Below, in pieces: positions 26,470 through 34,932 of a DNA stretch of 64,000 nucleotides. The notes under the pieces were generated by a model. That model ran no database searches and was not told the DNA's origin. It saw nothing but the letters and a program-made list of their open reading frames with translations. How positions within the stretch are numbered: the first letter of the stretch is position 1; each line of letters begins with the position of its first letter. Position numbers and translations under genes: made by a program. This DNA is from Paenibacillus gorillae (GTDB lineage Bacteria > Bacillota > Bacilli > Paenibacillales > Paenibacillaceae): the NCBI RefSeq assembly GCF_000513275.1, contig NZ_CBVJ010000095.1, forward strand, positions 62,001 through 126,000. Direction: 5' to 3'.

Positions 26470-27030
26470 CTACTCCAGAAGGCGTCCGTTATCATGCCAT
26501 TGACCATACAGTTTATTTTCTTTGGTGTTGGCAATAAATTTGTCTAATCTGCTCTGAAACAGCTCCGGCTGATCTTTAATGCTTTGTATGTTGTCAATCC
26601 GTACTCGGCTATAGAGAGCTGGAAGAGCCAAAAAATTCGCATACACTTGGCTATCCTCTTTCAGCCTTTGTTCTATGTCACAATCTATTCCAAAAGAGGC
26701 CATATCAGGAAGAATTTTTCTGCCTTCATCGCTCATTAGGCCCAGCTTTTCAAGGCGGCGGACGCGCTCTTTGTTCAATTCCGTCCAAGAGCTCTTTTTA
26801 CTCCTAGGAGACAGTCGCTGCGCCGTCCCCGCTCCAGCGTGTGACTTTTTGATTCCATCGATCCAGCCAAAGCATAAACACTCTTCAACGACGTCCAAAT
26901 AGAGCAGCATATCCGGCTTAGGCGTCATACTTACTAAGACCCAACAGAATTTTTCCGTCTTGCCATGTTCCTGCAGCCAGTCCCTCAAATCTTCTCTAGA
27001 AGTAATCGGAAGCAAGTTTGCAATTTCCAT
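26470..27030 (-). CDS. YdeI/OmpD-associated family protein
   Basis: A 186-residue soluble protein with the family signature ECLCFGWIDGIKK near residue 52, followed by RLSPRSKKSSWTELNKERVRRLEKLGLM. These proteins are annotated YdeI, in some bacteria linked to peptide or bacteriocin tolerance; the biochemical role is not established. The best ribosome site, AGGAG, is about 14 bases from the ATG, so the start is less certain than most. It is alone between the palindrome array and the metallophosphoesterase operon terminator. Confidence 0.8.
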   Translation of the reverse strand: MEIANLLPITSREDLRDWLQEHGKTEKFCWVLVSMTPKPDMLLYLDVVEECLCFGWIDGIKKSHAGAGTAQRLSPRSKKSSWTELNKERVRRLEKLGLMSDEGRKILPDMASFGIDCDIEQRLKEDSQVYANFLALPALYSRVRIDNIQSIKDQPELFQSRLDKFIANTKENKLYGQWHDNGRLLE

Positions 27031-27270
27031 AGTAATTGTTCAATCTCCTTTCGCATGGGGGAGAGTCATTCTATTCATTATAGCGTTAATACACTAGTCG
27101 ATCCTCCTGACACACCTTATCAACTGTTGCGGTATAGCAGAACTACTGTCCGATAACACATCCCATGATCAACCCGGTGCTGCAGCACATTTTCCGATAA
27201 GACGATTTCGGGAAATATAAAGCTTGAAGCTTATCCTAAATTGCTCCATGCCCCTGCTATTATTATAAAA

Positions 27271-27304
27271 AAAGAAGTATGACAGCACTCTGTCATACTT
27301 CTTT
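27271..27304 (-). terminator. Strong terminator of the importer-phosphatase operon
   Basis: Perfect 15-bp stem AAAGAAGTATGACAG with CTGTCATACTTCTTT, loop CACT. The minus strand continues into a T run, ending the six-gene operon that starts at 32509. Confidence 0.92.
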
Positions 27305-27342
27305 CATACTTCTTCAAATATTTTTCTGTACCTGCCACGCAG

Positions 27343-28200
27343 CTAATCCGAAAGCTTTACCTCAAATTGAGCCGCTTCGATCCATGCACCGCGATCGAAG
27401 TCACGCCCTCTGACGAGCACCCGATCACCATACACTTCAATATAGTAGCCTTGGCTTCCGTCCTTATGCTCATCTTCATCCGTCCACAGATAAGCGACCG
27501 ACGCCGCGTTAAACATCGCTGGCTGCTTTTCTTCCAGTTGATGAGCCGTATGACGGGCTTCCAGCTCCCAGTGGGTATGCCCGGTGAACAGCATCGCCTG
27601 AGGATGCTTGTTCAGAACGGCTTGCAGCTCCTCGTCTTCGGTTACGCCGAACCACTTCTGCTCCTCGAACGAACCGGCGACGGTGTCCTTTAAAGGCTGA
27701 TGCAAAAATACGAATACCGGACGATCCGGCGATGCATCTTCGCCCAGCTTCTCATGGAGCCACGCCAGCTGCTCTTCAGAAAGCGTGCAGAACAGCTCCA
27801 AGCCCTGCTCCGTCCCGAGAAAAATAAAATGATAGCCTTCGATCCAATGGTCATGATAAGAGCCCGCCGTCCGGGTCGCCTCATTGAAATTCGAAAGCCG
27901 GCTTCGCCATTCGCCCAAACCTACGTCATGATTGCCCATCGTAAAATGAATCTCTGGTGCCGATTCCCCGCGTTCCCGAAGCAGGCGGCGCAGTTCCTCA
28001 TACTCTTGCGGGAATCCGTGATCGGTAACGTCTCCGGCATGCATAATGCCAACACTATCAGGAGCATTTACTCTAATATCTTCAAGCGCTCTGGCAAAAT
28101 TGCGGTTATGCGTATGCTCCGGGTCAGCCGTAATATGCGTATCGGTTATGACCTGAAAGGAGAGAAGCGGCAGCTGCTTGCATTCGATTGTGTTCTCCAC
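27343..28200 (-). CDS. Calcineurin-like metallophosphoesterase
   Basis: A 285-residue cytosolic hydrolase with the full metal-binding set: DTHI (residues ~19-22), GDVTDH, GNHDVG, LHQP and GHTHWE. The two-metal fold includes class III phosphodiesterases such as GpdQ, which cleaves glycerophosphodiesters. I start at GTG 28200, since AGGAGG lies nine bases upstream; a TTG at 28209 touches the ribosome site. Last gene of an operon with a UgpBAE-type importer, HAD phosphatase and SMR exporter. That company makes a glycerophosphodiester substrate plausible, but this is inference. Confidence 0.87.
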   Translation of the reverse strand: MENTIECKQLPLLSFQVITDTHITADPEHTHNRNFARALEDIRVNAPDSVGIMHAGDVTDHGFPQEYEELRRLLRERGESAPEIHFTMGNHDVGLGEWRSRLSNFNEATRTAGSYHDHWIEGYHFIFLGTEQGLELFCTLSEEQLAWLHEKLGEDASPDRPVFVFLHQPLKDTVAGSFEEQKWFGVTEDEELQAVLNKHPQAMLFTGHTHWELEARHTAHQLEEKQPAMFNAASVAYLWTDEDEHKDGSQGYYIEVYGDRVLVRGRDFDRGAWIEAAQFEVKLSD

Positions 28201-28235
28201 GATTGACAACCTCCTCTAATTGATTCCGTTCCAGG

Positions 28236-28577
28236 TTAATGACCTTTGGTGCTTGCATTCAAACCCACTACACCAACAACGATAACAACGATCCAGCAAA
28301 TCGAAGTGATCGACAGTTTTTCTTGAAAAACAAAGTACCCGATTAACGAGATGAGTACGATTCCGACCCCGGACCATGTGGCATAAACGGTGCTTACCCC
28401 CATATAGCCGAGCGTATAGTTAAGCGATGTAAAACTTGCGCCGTAGAAAATGAACATCATAATGGATGGAAGCAGCCGGGTGAAGCTCTCCGACCACTTC
28501 ATCGACATCGTGCCCAGCACTTCCAGCAAAATTGCCATGCTTAGAAATAGCCAGCCGATGCCACTGCCTTCTTTCAT
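28236..28577 (-). CDS. SMR-family (EmrE-type) cation exporter subunit
   Basis: A 113-residue membrane protein of four predicted helices. The essential Glu is in helix 1 (SMAILLEVLGT) and helix 3 has VYATWSGVGIVLIS, characteristic of the Qac/EmrE subtype rather than the guanidinium (Gdx) subtype. Such proteins work as antiparallel dimers that exchange protons for quaternary or other organic cations, including choline and betaine in EmrE. Overlaps the HAD gene by ATGA, so translation is coupled. Its place in a transport-phosphatase operon with a GbsR regulator suggests export of a quaternary amine. Confidence 0.9.
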   Translation of the reverse strand: MKEGSGIGWLFLSMAILLEVLGTMSMKWSESFTRLLPSIMMFIFYGASFTSLNYTLGYMGVSTVYATWSGVGIVLISLIGYFVFQEKLSITSICWIVVIVVGVVGLNASTKGH

Positions 28578-29356
28578 TGCGAATCGCCTCGAATCGCAAG
28601 CTCCCGATAGGAAGTAATCGTCCAGTCAGCATCTGGCAGCAGCCCTTTAGCTGTTGCGGCATCGCTCGCAGCAATCCCGATTGCGGCTGCGGCTCCGGCT
28701 GCTTTTGCCATCCGCATATCTCCGTTCGTATCACCGATTACGACGACCTGTGAACAGGAAAGTCCCAGCTCGCGGCAAGCGAGCTCCGCCATATCAGGAA
28801 ACGGTTTGCCCCGTCCCACTACGTCGTTACCCACGCAAGCTGTGAAATATTCGCCGATGCCAAGCCATTCCAAATGACGAATCGCAGGTTCCGTGTCATC
28901 GGCTGTTACCACCGCAAGCTTCAGCCCGTTATTGCGGCATTGCTCCAGAAGCGGCAGCAAGTCAGGCAGCAGCCGGGCTTGCCGGGCTTCTTCCAATGCC
29001 CGGTCTGCATAGCCTTTGCTTGCATAAGCCATTTCCTTGGACTCTGCCCAAGACAAGCCCGCTTGATAGCCTTGCCACGCCAGAATGGCGATCTGCTCTT
29101 CAATCGTACCCATAGCGAGCGGTCCGTTCCGGTCATAATCCGTTATGGTGCCAGTCTCGCCGCCAAATGTTCCCAGCAGCGAATCCTTGGCGGGTAAAGG
29201 CGACAGCCCCTTCTCCTCCAACAGGCTGGAGAACCGGGTGAGCAGACGCTCGCCCCAATATCCCCACGTATGGATAAAATCCATCAGCGTACCATCCTTG
29301 TCGAATAAAATGCCTTCGATTCGGCAGCTTGCACCCGCTATCGTCAATTCAGCCAT
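28574..29356 (-). CDS. HAD-family phosphatase
   Basis: A 260-residue Haloacid dehalogenase hydrolase: nucleophile motif DKDGTLMDF near the N-terminus, a helical cap, motif II threonine (AVVTADD), Lys in GRGKPFPDM and motif IV VVIGDTNGDM. It removes phosphate from a small molecule; close relatives include phosphoglycolate phosphatase-like enzymes, but the substrate is not fixed by sequence. I start at ATG 29356 (GAGGAGGG seven bases upstream). It lies 16 bases after the binding-protein gene and overlaps the exporter gene, so it is integral to the operon. Confidence 0.9.
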   Translation of the reverse strand: MAELTIAGASCRIEGILFDKDGTLMDFIHTWGYWGERLLTRFSSLLEEKGLSPLPAKDSLLGTFGGETGTITDYDRNGPLAMGTIEEQIAILAWQGYQAGLSWAESKEMAYASKGYADRALEEARQARLLPDLLPLLEQCRNNGLKLAVVTADDTEPAIRHLEWLGIGEYFTACVGNDVVGRGKPFPDMAELACRELGLSCSQVVVIGDTNGDMRMAKAAGAAAAIGIAASDAATAKGLLPDADWTITSYRELAIRGDSQ

Positions 29357-29372
29357 TCGCAAACCCTCCTGC

Positions 29373-30722
29373 TTACTTCAATTTGTCAAGTTCTCGTTGT
29401 GCTTTTTCCTTTGCTTCCTTCAGTGCTTCCGCAGCCGGTACGTTGCTGATTTGAACTTTGTCCGCCGCAACCTTCAGTGCGTCGTTAATTTTACCGCCAG
29501 TTGGATCTTGGAACGGCTTCGATGCATGTGCTGCTTGCTTGAGCGGTACCATGCTTTGCGGATTTTCTTTTGTAAATGCCGCAAATTTCGGGTCATCCTG
29601 TGCGGACTGGCGAACTGCGATGTAGCCAGTGTTCATGGACCAGAACGCCGTATTTTCCGCATTCATGAAATAAGTGAACCATTTAAACGCTGCTTGCTGC
29701 TGCTCTGGGCTTGCACCTGCTGGAATACCTGCCATAATTGCGCTTGCGACTGGTTTGCCTGGGCCTTTGCCTTCCCAGCCTGGTTGCTCCATTGCGCCCA
29801 AAATGCTGAAGTCCAGATCGCCCTGGTCACCGCTGGAACCTGTGTAACCTGCTGCTTGGCCTTTCATGACATCATCAATCGTTTTGTACCAATATTCCCA
29901 GCCTTGTCCGCCGGAATGGATACGCATGATTTTGTCCTCATGAATCCATTTGCGGAATTGATCCCAAGTTTCTACCCATTCCGGAGAATCGATCGTAACG
30001 GTTTTGCCGTCTTCGCTAAGCACGGAACCGCCCTTGCCGAATACCGCGTCCATCATGTTCTCCATGCCCCACATTGGCTCCCAGCCGTAGAACGAAGTTT
30101 GGGCACCGTTCTTAACTGTCATTTCTTTTGCTGCATTAGCCAGTGCTTCCCAAGTGGTCAAGTCCTCTGGCTTCACGTTGATTTTCGCCAATGCGTCTTT
30201 CCGGTAGTACATTACTTGCGTCGTGCCGTACATCGGCAGGAAATATTGTTTGCCGTCTACTTTGCCTTGCTCCAGGAACGTCGGAATAACATCCGCCGCA
30301 TTGAAGTCGGCTTGTCCAGCGATTAATTCATCCAAAGTTGCATAATAGCCTTTGCGTGCCCAATCTACGTTCGAGGAAAGAACGGCTGCCGGTACTTTGC
30401 CGCCAGCAATCGCTGCTTGCAGTTTTTTCTCTGTCTCGGAGTAATCAGCTTGTACAACCGGCTTCACGATTACTTCGCTCTGCGAAGCGTTGAAATTGTT
30501 AATGAGCGTTTGCATGTTCTCACCCAGCTTGCCGCCAAGCCCATACCAGAACTCGATCGTTACCGGCTCCGTAGCTGCTGGCGGTTGTGTCGCTTCGCCG
30601 TTTGCCGGCGCCTGACCCCCATTGCTTCCGTTAGTACCTGTACCTGTCGTCGAACCGCAAGCGGCCACGAACAGCATCGATAATACCCCAAACCCCGTCA
30701 ACATTTTTTTCCAGTGCAACAT
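29373..30722 (-). CDS. UgpB-like solute-binding lipoprotein
   Basis: A 449-residue lipoprotein: signal MLHWKKMLTGFGVLSMLFVA with lipobox AAC, a Gly/Thr-rich linker, then a family-1 binding domain (VTIEFWYGLGGKLGENMQTL; MYGTTQVMYYRKDAL; GTTG-free but MGTG-like GYTGSSGDQG). The pattern resembles UgpB, which binds glycerol 3-phosphate and glycerophosphocholine. The permeases downstream of the operon start are UgpA- and UgpE-like. GGAGGG is nine bases before the ATG. Binding of a glycerophosphodiester is inferred from family and neighbours; other sugars are possible. Confidence 0.85.
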   Translation of the reverse strand: MLHWKKMLTGFGVLSMLFVAACGSTTGTGTNGSNGGQAPANGEATQPPAATEPVTIEFWYGLGGKLGENMQTLINNFNASQSEVIVKPVVQADYSETEKKLQAAIAGGKVPAAVLSSNVDWARKGYYATLDELIAGQADFNAADVIPTFLEQGKVDGKQYFLPMYGTTQVMYYRKDALAKINVKPEDLTTWEALANAAKEMTVKNGAQTSFYGWEPMWGMENMMDAVFGKGGSVLSEDGKTVTIDSPEWVETWDQFRKWIHEDKIMRIHSGGQGWEYWYKTIDDVMKGQAAGYTGSSGDQGDLDFSILGAMEQPGWEGKGPGKPVASAIMAGIPAGASPEQQQAAFKWFTYFMNAENTAFWSMNTGYIAVRQSAQDDPKFAAFTKENPQSMVPLKQAAHASKPFQDPTGGKINDALKVAADKVQISNVPAAEALKEAKEKAQRELDKLK

Positions 30723-30763
30723 TTGTTGTTTCCCTCCATTTATCGATTCTACATCGTAAAGCG

Positions 30764-31606
30764 TTATCCTTTACTTGCGCCTGCCGTCAGATTGACACTG
30801 CTGATAATGGTCTTTTGCGTAAGCAGAAACAGTGCAAGCAGCGGCGCAACCGTAAAGGCGCTGGCTGCCATAATCAAAGGCCATTTCAGTCCGTAAGCAC
30901 CCCCTTCCACAAAGAAGCTCCGAAGTCCGGCCGAGATTAACTGCATGCTCGGATCTTTCGTAATAAGCATCGGCCAGAAGTAGTTGTTGTACTGGTCGAT
31001 GAAGGTAATCAGAGCCAACACAGCAAAAGAAGGACGCGTGAGCGGAATTAGAATGGTCCATAAAATCCGGAAATGCGATGCTCCGTCGATCATCCCGGCC
31101 TCTACCATGTCATGAGACACTTGTAAGAAGGCTTGCCGGATCAAAAAGATCGAAAACACGCTTACGCAGTTGGATAAAATGAGCCCGCCGTACGTATTGA
31201 GCAAATTGAGCTGACCTAGAATGATGTAGCTCGGCAAATAAACGGCTGTCGCTGGCACCATGTAACCAACTAGCACGGCAGCGGTGAAAACACCTTTTAA
31301 CCGGAATTTCATATGAGAGAGCGCATAAGCCATCATCCCGGAATTAATCACTTGCAGGACAACAATTGTACCTGCTACAAAAACGCTGTTGCCGATATAG
31401 CGTGCGAACGGCGCAGCATGCCAAGCGTCGGCGAAATTGCTCCATAATGGCGCATGCGGCCATAGCGTTGGCGGGAACTGCCAAATTTCATCATTCGTTT
31501 TCAAAGCATTCGTAACCATCCAATAAAACGGGAATGCGATAATAAGAGCTGCAGCCGCCAGCAGTATATGGCGGACTACGGTCCGAACCCCTTTTAACCC
31601 TTGCAT
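30764..31606 (-). CDS. UgpE-like ABC importer permease
   Basis: A 280-residue permease with six predicted helices and EAA loop (MVEAGMIDGASHFRILWTILIP). Pairs with the UgpA-like permease 21 bases upstream. The C-terminus TQKTIISSVNLTAGASKG is typical of UgpE/MalG proteins. It sits between the other permease and the binding protein. No ATP-binding gene is present in the operon. Confidence 0.9.
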   Translation of the reverse strand: MQGLKGVRTVVRHILLAAAALIIAFPFYWMVTNALKTNDEIWQFPPTLWPHAPLWSNFADAWHAAPFARYIGNSVFVAGTIVVLQVINSGMMAYALSHMKFRLKGVFTAAVLVGYMVPATAVYLPSYIILGQLNLLNTYGGLILSNCVSVFSIFLIRQAFLQVSHDMVEAGMIDGASHFRILWTILIPLTRPSFAVLALITFIDQYNNYFWPMLITKDPSMQLISAGLRSFFVEGGAYGLKWPLIMAASAFTVAPLLALFLLTQKTIISSVNLTAGASKG

Positions 31607-31627
31607 GAGGCTTGTCCTCCTTCTCCC

Positions 31628-32509
31628 TTAGTTGTAATGTACATTGCGGCGTGAGACTGCGAACGAGAACAACGATAGCACGACGCAGCCGACAATAAGC
31701 GTAATGGCAACGGAAGAAGCTTCCCCGATCTGGAAGGAATCGAATGCCGATTGATAGTAGAGATAAAGCAGCGTGCGCGTCGAGCCCGCCGGCCCGCCTT
31801 GCGTCAGCACGTTGATCTGGTCGTAGGCTTGAAGCGCCTGAATGGTCTGTACGACAATCAGGAAGAACGTTGTTGGCGAAATGAGCGGCAAGGTTACATT
31901 CGTAAATTTGCGCCAGCCATTTGCACCATCCAGCTCCGCCGCCTCAAGCAGCTCCGGCGGTACATTCTTGATCGCTACCAGATAAAAGATCATGCACCAG
32001 CCGGCTGACTTCCATACGGTAACGAGCAGGACGCCGATTAATGCCCAATTGGGGTCCTCCAGCCAGCGGATGCCGTCGATGCCGATGAAACGAAGCAGGT
32101 TGTTGGCAAGGCCAACATCCGGTTCATATATCCAGGACCAGACGATGGAGACGGCAACTGTTGGCGTCACCCAAGGGGAGAACATCAGGGTCCGGTACAA
32201 CGCGCCTCCCTTGAATTTATTGCTTAGCAACATCGCAAGCGCCAGTCCAACAATGACGACAGGCAGTACGCTGCCCAGGCAGAATAGTATGGAAATTCTC
32301 AGCGATTCATAAAAGGCCGGGTTGCTGAACAAGTTTTGATAGTTTTCGAACCCGACGAATACTTTGACAGGATTCATAAAATCCCATTCCATAAAGCTGA
32401 GATAGATGACGTAGACAAGCGGTGCAAACCAGAATACAGTCAATGGAACCATCGCAGGCAACGTGAAAAGCAGAGCTTTGAAATCTTGAGCAATCGCAGA
32501 TCGTTTCAT
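31628..32509 (-). CDS. UgpA-like ABC importer permease
   Basis: A 293-residue MalF/UgpA-type permease, first gene of the minus-strand operon. Features: short cytosolic N-terminus, six predicted helices, and EAA loop (ELLEAAELDGANGWRKFTNVT). GGAGG lies before the ATG. It is transcribed away from the GbsR-type regulator at 32716; two palindromes between them are likely operators. Confidence 0.9.
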   Translation of the reverse strand: MKRSAIAQDFKALLFTLPAMVPLTVFWFAPLVYVIYLSFMEWDFMNPVKVFVGFENYQNLFSNPAFYESLRISILFCLGSVLPVVIVGLALAMLLSNKFKGGALYRTLMFSPWVTPTVAVSIVWSWIYEPDVGLANNLLRFIGIDGIRWLEDPNWALIGVLLVTVWKSAGWCMIFYLVAIKNVPPELLEAAELDGANGWRKFTNVTLPLISPTTFFLIVVQTIQALQAYDQINVLTQGGPAGSTRTLLYLYYQSAFDSFQIGEASSVAITLIVGCVVLSLFSFAVSRRNVHYN

Positions 32510-32519
32510 TGTTCCTCCC

Positions 32520-32715
32520 TCTTCAATAAGAGCTTAATTAGCACTTTTCTAATGTTCAATAATGATTGAATATTTGATATAATGATAAAGAATAAGATCA
32601 TTCCTTTCCTCTGTTCAATAATTATTGTACGTTCGAATCATTATCGTATGGTTAACGCAAGATCAATTTTAAGTGGATATTATGTAAATTTTCGATCCCA
32701 GTCGGAGGCTATATC
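32520..32715. promoter_or_regulatory. Divergent promoter region with two GbsR-type palindromes
   Basis: Two palindromes of the same type, TTCAATAATGATTGAA at 32555-32570 and TTCAATAATTATTGTA at 32614-32629, lie 59 bases apart between the UgpA-like and GbsR-type genes. The intervening DNA is AT-rich and contains TATAAT-like hexamers. One site near each start would let the regulator control both directions. Confidence 0.65.
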
Positions 32716-33330
32716 GTGAAGAAAGAGAACTCTGGAAAGATGAAGGAGCCGGAAACGGTCGGAGAGGAACTGCGGGTTAAGGTGATTGACGCGATCGCGC
32801 AGACGATGGATTTGTACGGAGCAAACTATTCATTCGGACAGCTTTACGGCATTATGTTTTTTGAAGACCGGCCAATGACGCTCGAAGAAATGCAGACGAG
32901 CATGAATATGAGTAAGAGCAATATGAGCTATGCCGTACGTTCACTGATCGATTCGAAAATGGTCACGAAGCTGAATGAGAAGCAGGATCGTAAAGAGCTC
33001 TACGCAGCGGAGACGGATTTTTTCAAAGCGTTTCAGGCGTTTTTCGTTACGAAGCTGCGGCGGGAAATCGATGTGATGCGCAGCGCAATTGTGGAGGTTA
33101 TTCCCCCATTATCAGAGATGATTCTCGAAGTTGGTACGTCCGAAGAAGAGCGGGAGCAGGGCTTGAAGGATCTTCACAAACTGAGGCATGCCGAAAGCTA
33201 TTACAATTGGCTGCATAAATTTGTCGATGATTTGGAGAACGGCGTTTATTTCAATTGGGAACCTGGAGACATAGGTACAGGGAATGCTGACAACAGCAAT
33301 AGTGGCTCTAAATCAGAGCAAAAAGCTTAA
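32716..33330 (+). CDS. GbsR/MarR-type transcriptional regulator
   Basis: A 204-residue cytosolic regulator: winged helix (FGQLYGIMFFEDRPMTLEEM, then TSMNMSKSNMSYAVRSLIDSKMV) followed by a helical sensing region. The pattern matches the GbsR family, whose best-known member senses choline to control glycine betaine synthesis; others bind unknown ligands. Start is GTG 32716 with GGAGG seven bases upstream. It lies divergently from the Ugp-type operon and probably binds the paired palindromes there. Alternative ligands cannot be excluded. Confidence 0.88.
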   Translation: MKKENSGKMKEPETVGEELRVKVIDAIAQTMDLYGANYSFGQLYGIMFFEDRPMTLEEMQTSMNMSKSNMSYAVRSLIDSKMVTKLNEKQDRKELYAAETDFFKAFQAFFVTKLRREIDVMRSAIVEVIPPLSEMILEVGTSEEEREQGLKDLHKLRHAESYYNWLHKFVDDLENGVYFNWEPGDIGTGNADNSNSGSKSEQKA

Positions 33331-33457
33331 ACAGGCTTATTAACCTGTACAAACGACCGCTCCCGGGAAGCTGGTCCGCCATATATATAGAAGAAAAGCA
33401 TTCGGCGATCCTTCGCCATTGCCAATCTTGTAATATAGGGAAGGATGCTGCTCCTTT

Positions 33458-33673
33458 ATGTGGTGCTGTGTCGGTAAGGTCATTATTGTCAAAAATCAAG
33501 GCGTGATTAATTTTGGCAGAGCGGTACAAGTTGAATCGGATACGGTGGAAAAAAGCGTAGAAGCTCCTGCAGCTGAAGCCGCTCCGGCCACTCCAATCGA
33601 TCCGGCAAAGGCTCCCTCCAAGAAGCCTGCCAAAGCTAAGGCATTCGGCAAGCATAAGTTAAAAAAACGATAA
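33458..33673 (+). CDS. Small protein, weakly like GerPA/GerPF spore proteins
   Basis: A 71-residue protein. The N-terminal CVGKVIIVKNQGVINFGRAV has the pattern (V-G-x-I-x-I...G-V-x-N-F-G) seen in small GerPA/GerPF germination proteins. The second half is Ala/Pro/Lys-rich and basic, and unlike those proteins. The ribosome site GGAAGGA is weak and about 12 bases away. Function is not established; the spore link is a tentative family-level similarity. A terminator follows. Confidence 0.5.
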   Translation: MWCCVGKVIIVKNQGVINFGRAVQVESDTVEKSVEAPAAEAAPATPIDPAKAPSKKPAKAKAFGKHKLKKR

Positions 33674-33689
33674 CCTGATTTGCAAATGA

Positions 33690-33733
33690 AAGAGGCTGTA
33701 TCCGGGTCCATGGACTCGAATGCAGCCTTTTTC
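33690..33733. terminator. Bidirectional terminator
   Basis: A long hairpin pairs AGGCTGTATCCGGGTCCA with TGGACTCGAATGCAGCCT around 33692-33727, with one or two mismatches, followed by TTTTT on the plus strand. It lies between convergent genes ending at 33673 and 33740. Confidence 0.8.
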
Positions 33734-33739
33734 ATTATT

Positions 33740-34744
33740 TTACCAAGGAATATCGCCGATATCTTGCAAAATCGCATCGATTGACTTCAATTCATCTTGC
33801 GTGAATGGTGCTTGGCCAACCGCCTGTACGTTCTCCTCAATCTGGCTCACACGGCTTGCTCCGATCAGAACTGATGTTACGCCCCCGTCTCGCAGCGCCC
33901 AGGAAAGCGCCATTTGCGCCAGACTTTGCCCCCGGCCTTTGGCAAACGCTTCAAGCTGGCGGAATTTTCCCACCCGCTCCGGCGCAATCGCCTCCGGCTT
34001 CACAGTCAGAACGCCGGATTTGATCTCGGATTCCAGCTTATCGATATATTTGCCCGTTAGCTGTCCGCGTCCCAGCGGGCAAAACGCGATCGAACCGGCG
34101 CCCTGCTCCTCCAGCACATCCTGCAGGCCGTCTTCGATCCAACGGTTCAGCATCGAATAATTCGGCTGATGGACAAGCAGCGGCGTCCCCAACTCGCGCA
34201 GTATTTCGGCTGCTTTCCGTGTATCCTCTGGACCGTAATTCGATAGACCGACATAGAGCGCTTTACCTTGACGAACGGCTTGCGCCAGCGCGCTCATCGA
34301 CTCTTCAATGGGTGTGTCCGGGTCTGGTCTATGGTGATAAAAGATATCGACATAATCGAGTCCCATCCGCTCAAGGCTCCGATCCAGACTTGCCAGCAGG
34401 TTTTTGCGGGAGCCCCACTCGCCGTAAGGGCCTGGCCACATGTAATAACCGGCTTTGGTCGAAATCAACAGCTCATCACGGTAAGGCTTCAAGTCCTTGC
34501 TGTATACTTGTCCAAAGGTTTCCTCTGCTGATCCGGCTGGCGGGCCGTAGTTATTCGCCAAATCGAAATGGTTAACACCCAAATCGAATGCTTTCCGTAT
34601 CATCGCGCGGGAGTCCTCCAGCGGCTTATTACCGCCAAAGTTCTGCCAAAGACCCAGCGCAATTGCAGGTAATTTCAGGCCGCTTCTGCCGCTGCGTCTA
34701 TATTCCATTTGCGTATAGCGTTGCTCATCTGCTTGATAAGGCAT
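33740..34744 (-). CDS. Aldo/keto reductase, YghZ-type
   Basis: A 334-residue NADPH-dependent reductase. The catalytic tetrad residues are in NHFDLANNYG (Asp, Tyr), AGYYMWP (Lys near) and YHHRPDP (His); the C-terminal motif SVLIGASRVSQIEEN binds the cofactor. Closest to YghZ-type L-glyceraldehyde 3-phosphate reductase, part of the potassium-channel beta-subunit branch. I start at ATG 34744, whose ribosome site AAGGA is seven bases upstream; the longer frame adds MQSQLEGKKECI with no better site. Divergent from the AraC gene, which may regulate it. Confidence 0.87.
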   Translation of the reverse strand: MPYQADEQRYTQMEYRRSGRSGLKLPAIALGLWQNFGGNKPLEDSRAMIRKAFDLGVNHFDLANNYGPPAGSAEETFGQVYSKDLKPYRDELLISTKAGYYMWPGPYGEWGSRKNLLASLDRSLERMGLDYVDIFYHHRPDPDTPIEESMSALAQAVRQGKALYVGLSNYGPEDTRKAAEILRELGTPLLVHQPNYSMLNRWIEDGLQDVLEEQGAGSIAFCPLGRGQLTGKYIDKLESEIKSGVLTVKPEAIAPERVGKFRQLEAFAKGRGQSLAQMALSWALRDGGVTSVLIGASRVSQIEENVQAVGQAPFTQDELKSIDAILQDIGDIPW

Positions 34745-34932
34745 TATACATTCCTTCTTTCCTTCTAGTTGAGACTGCATAAAGCAATCAAGATAATGGT
34801 ATGTTATAATTTAGAACCGGAATCTTTTTACACCACTAATTATATGCGACTCTATCGCCTCTATTAAATGTCGGCATGTAGTATATACATGTCATTATGT
34901 TATATATTTATCCGTTAAAGGAGAACGTCGGA

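Noticed and set aside
29145-30326. 393-codon plus-strand frame opposite the UgpB-like gene
   Set aside because: Antisense shadow; cysteine-rich nonsense composition and no ribosome site.
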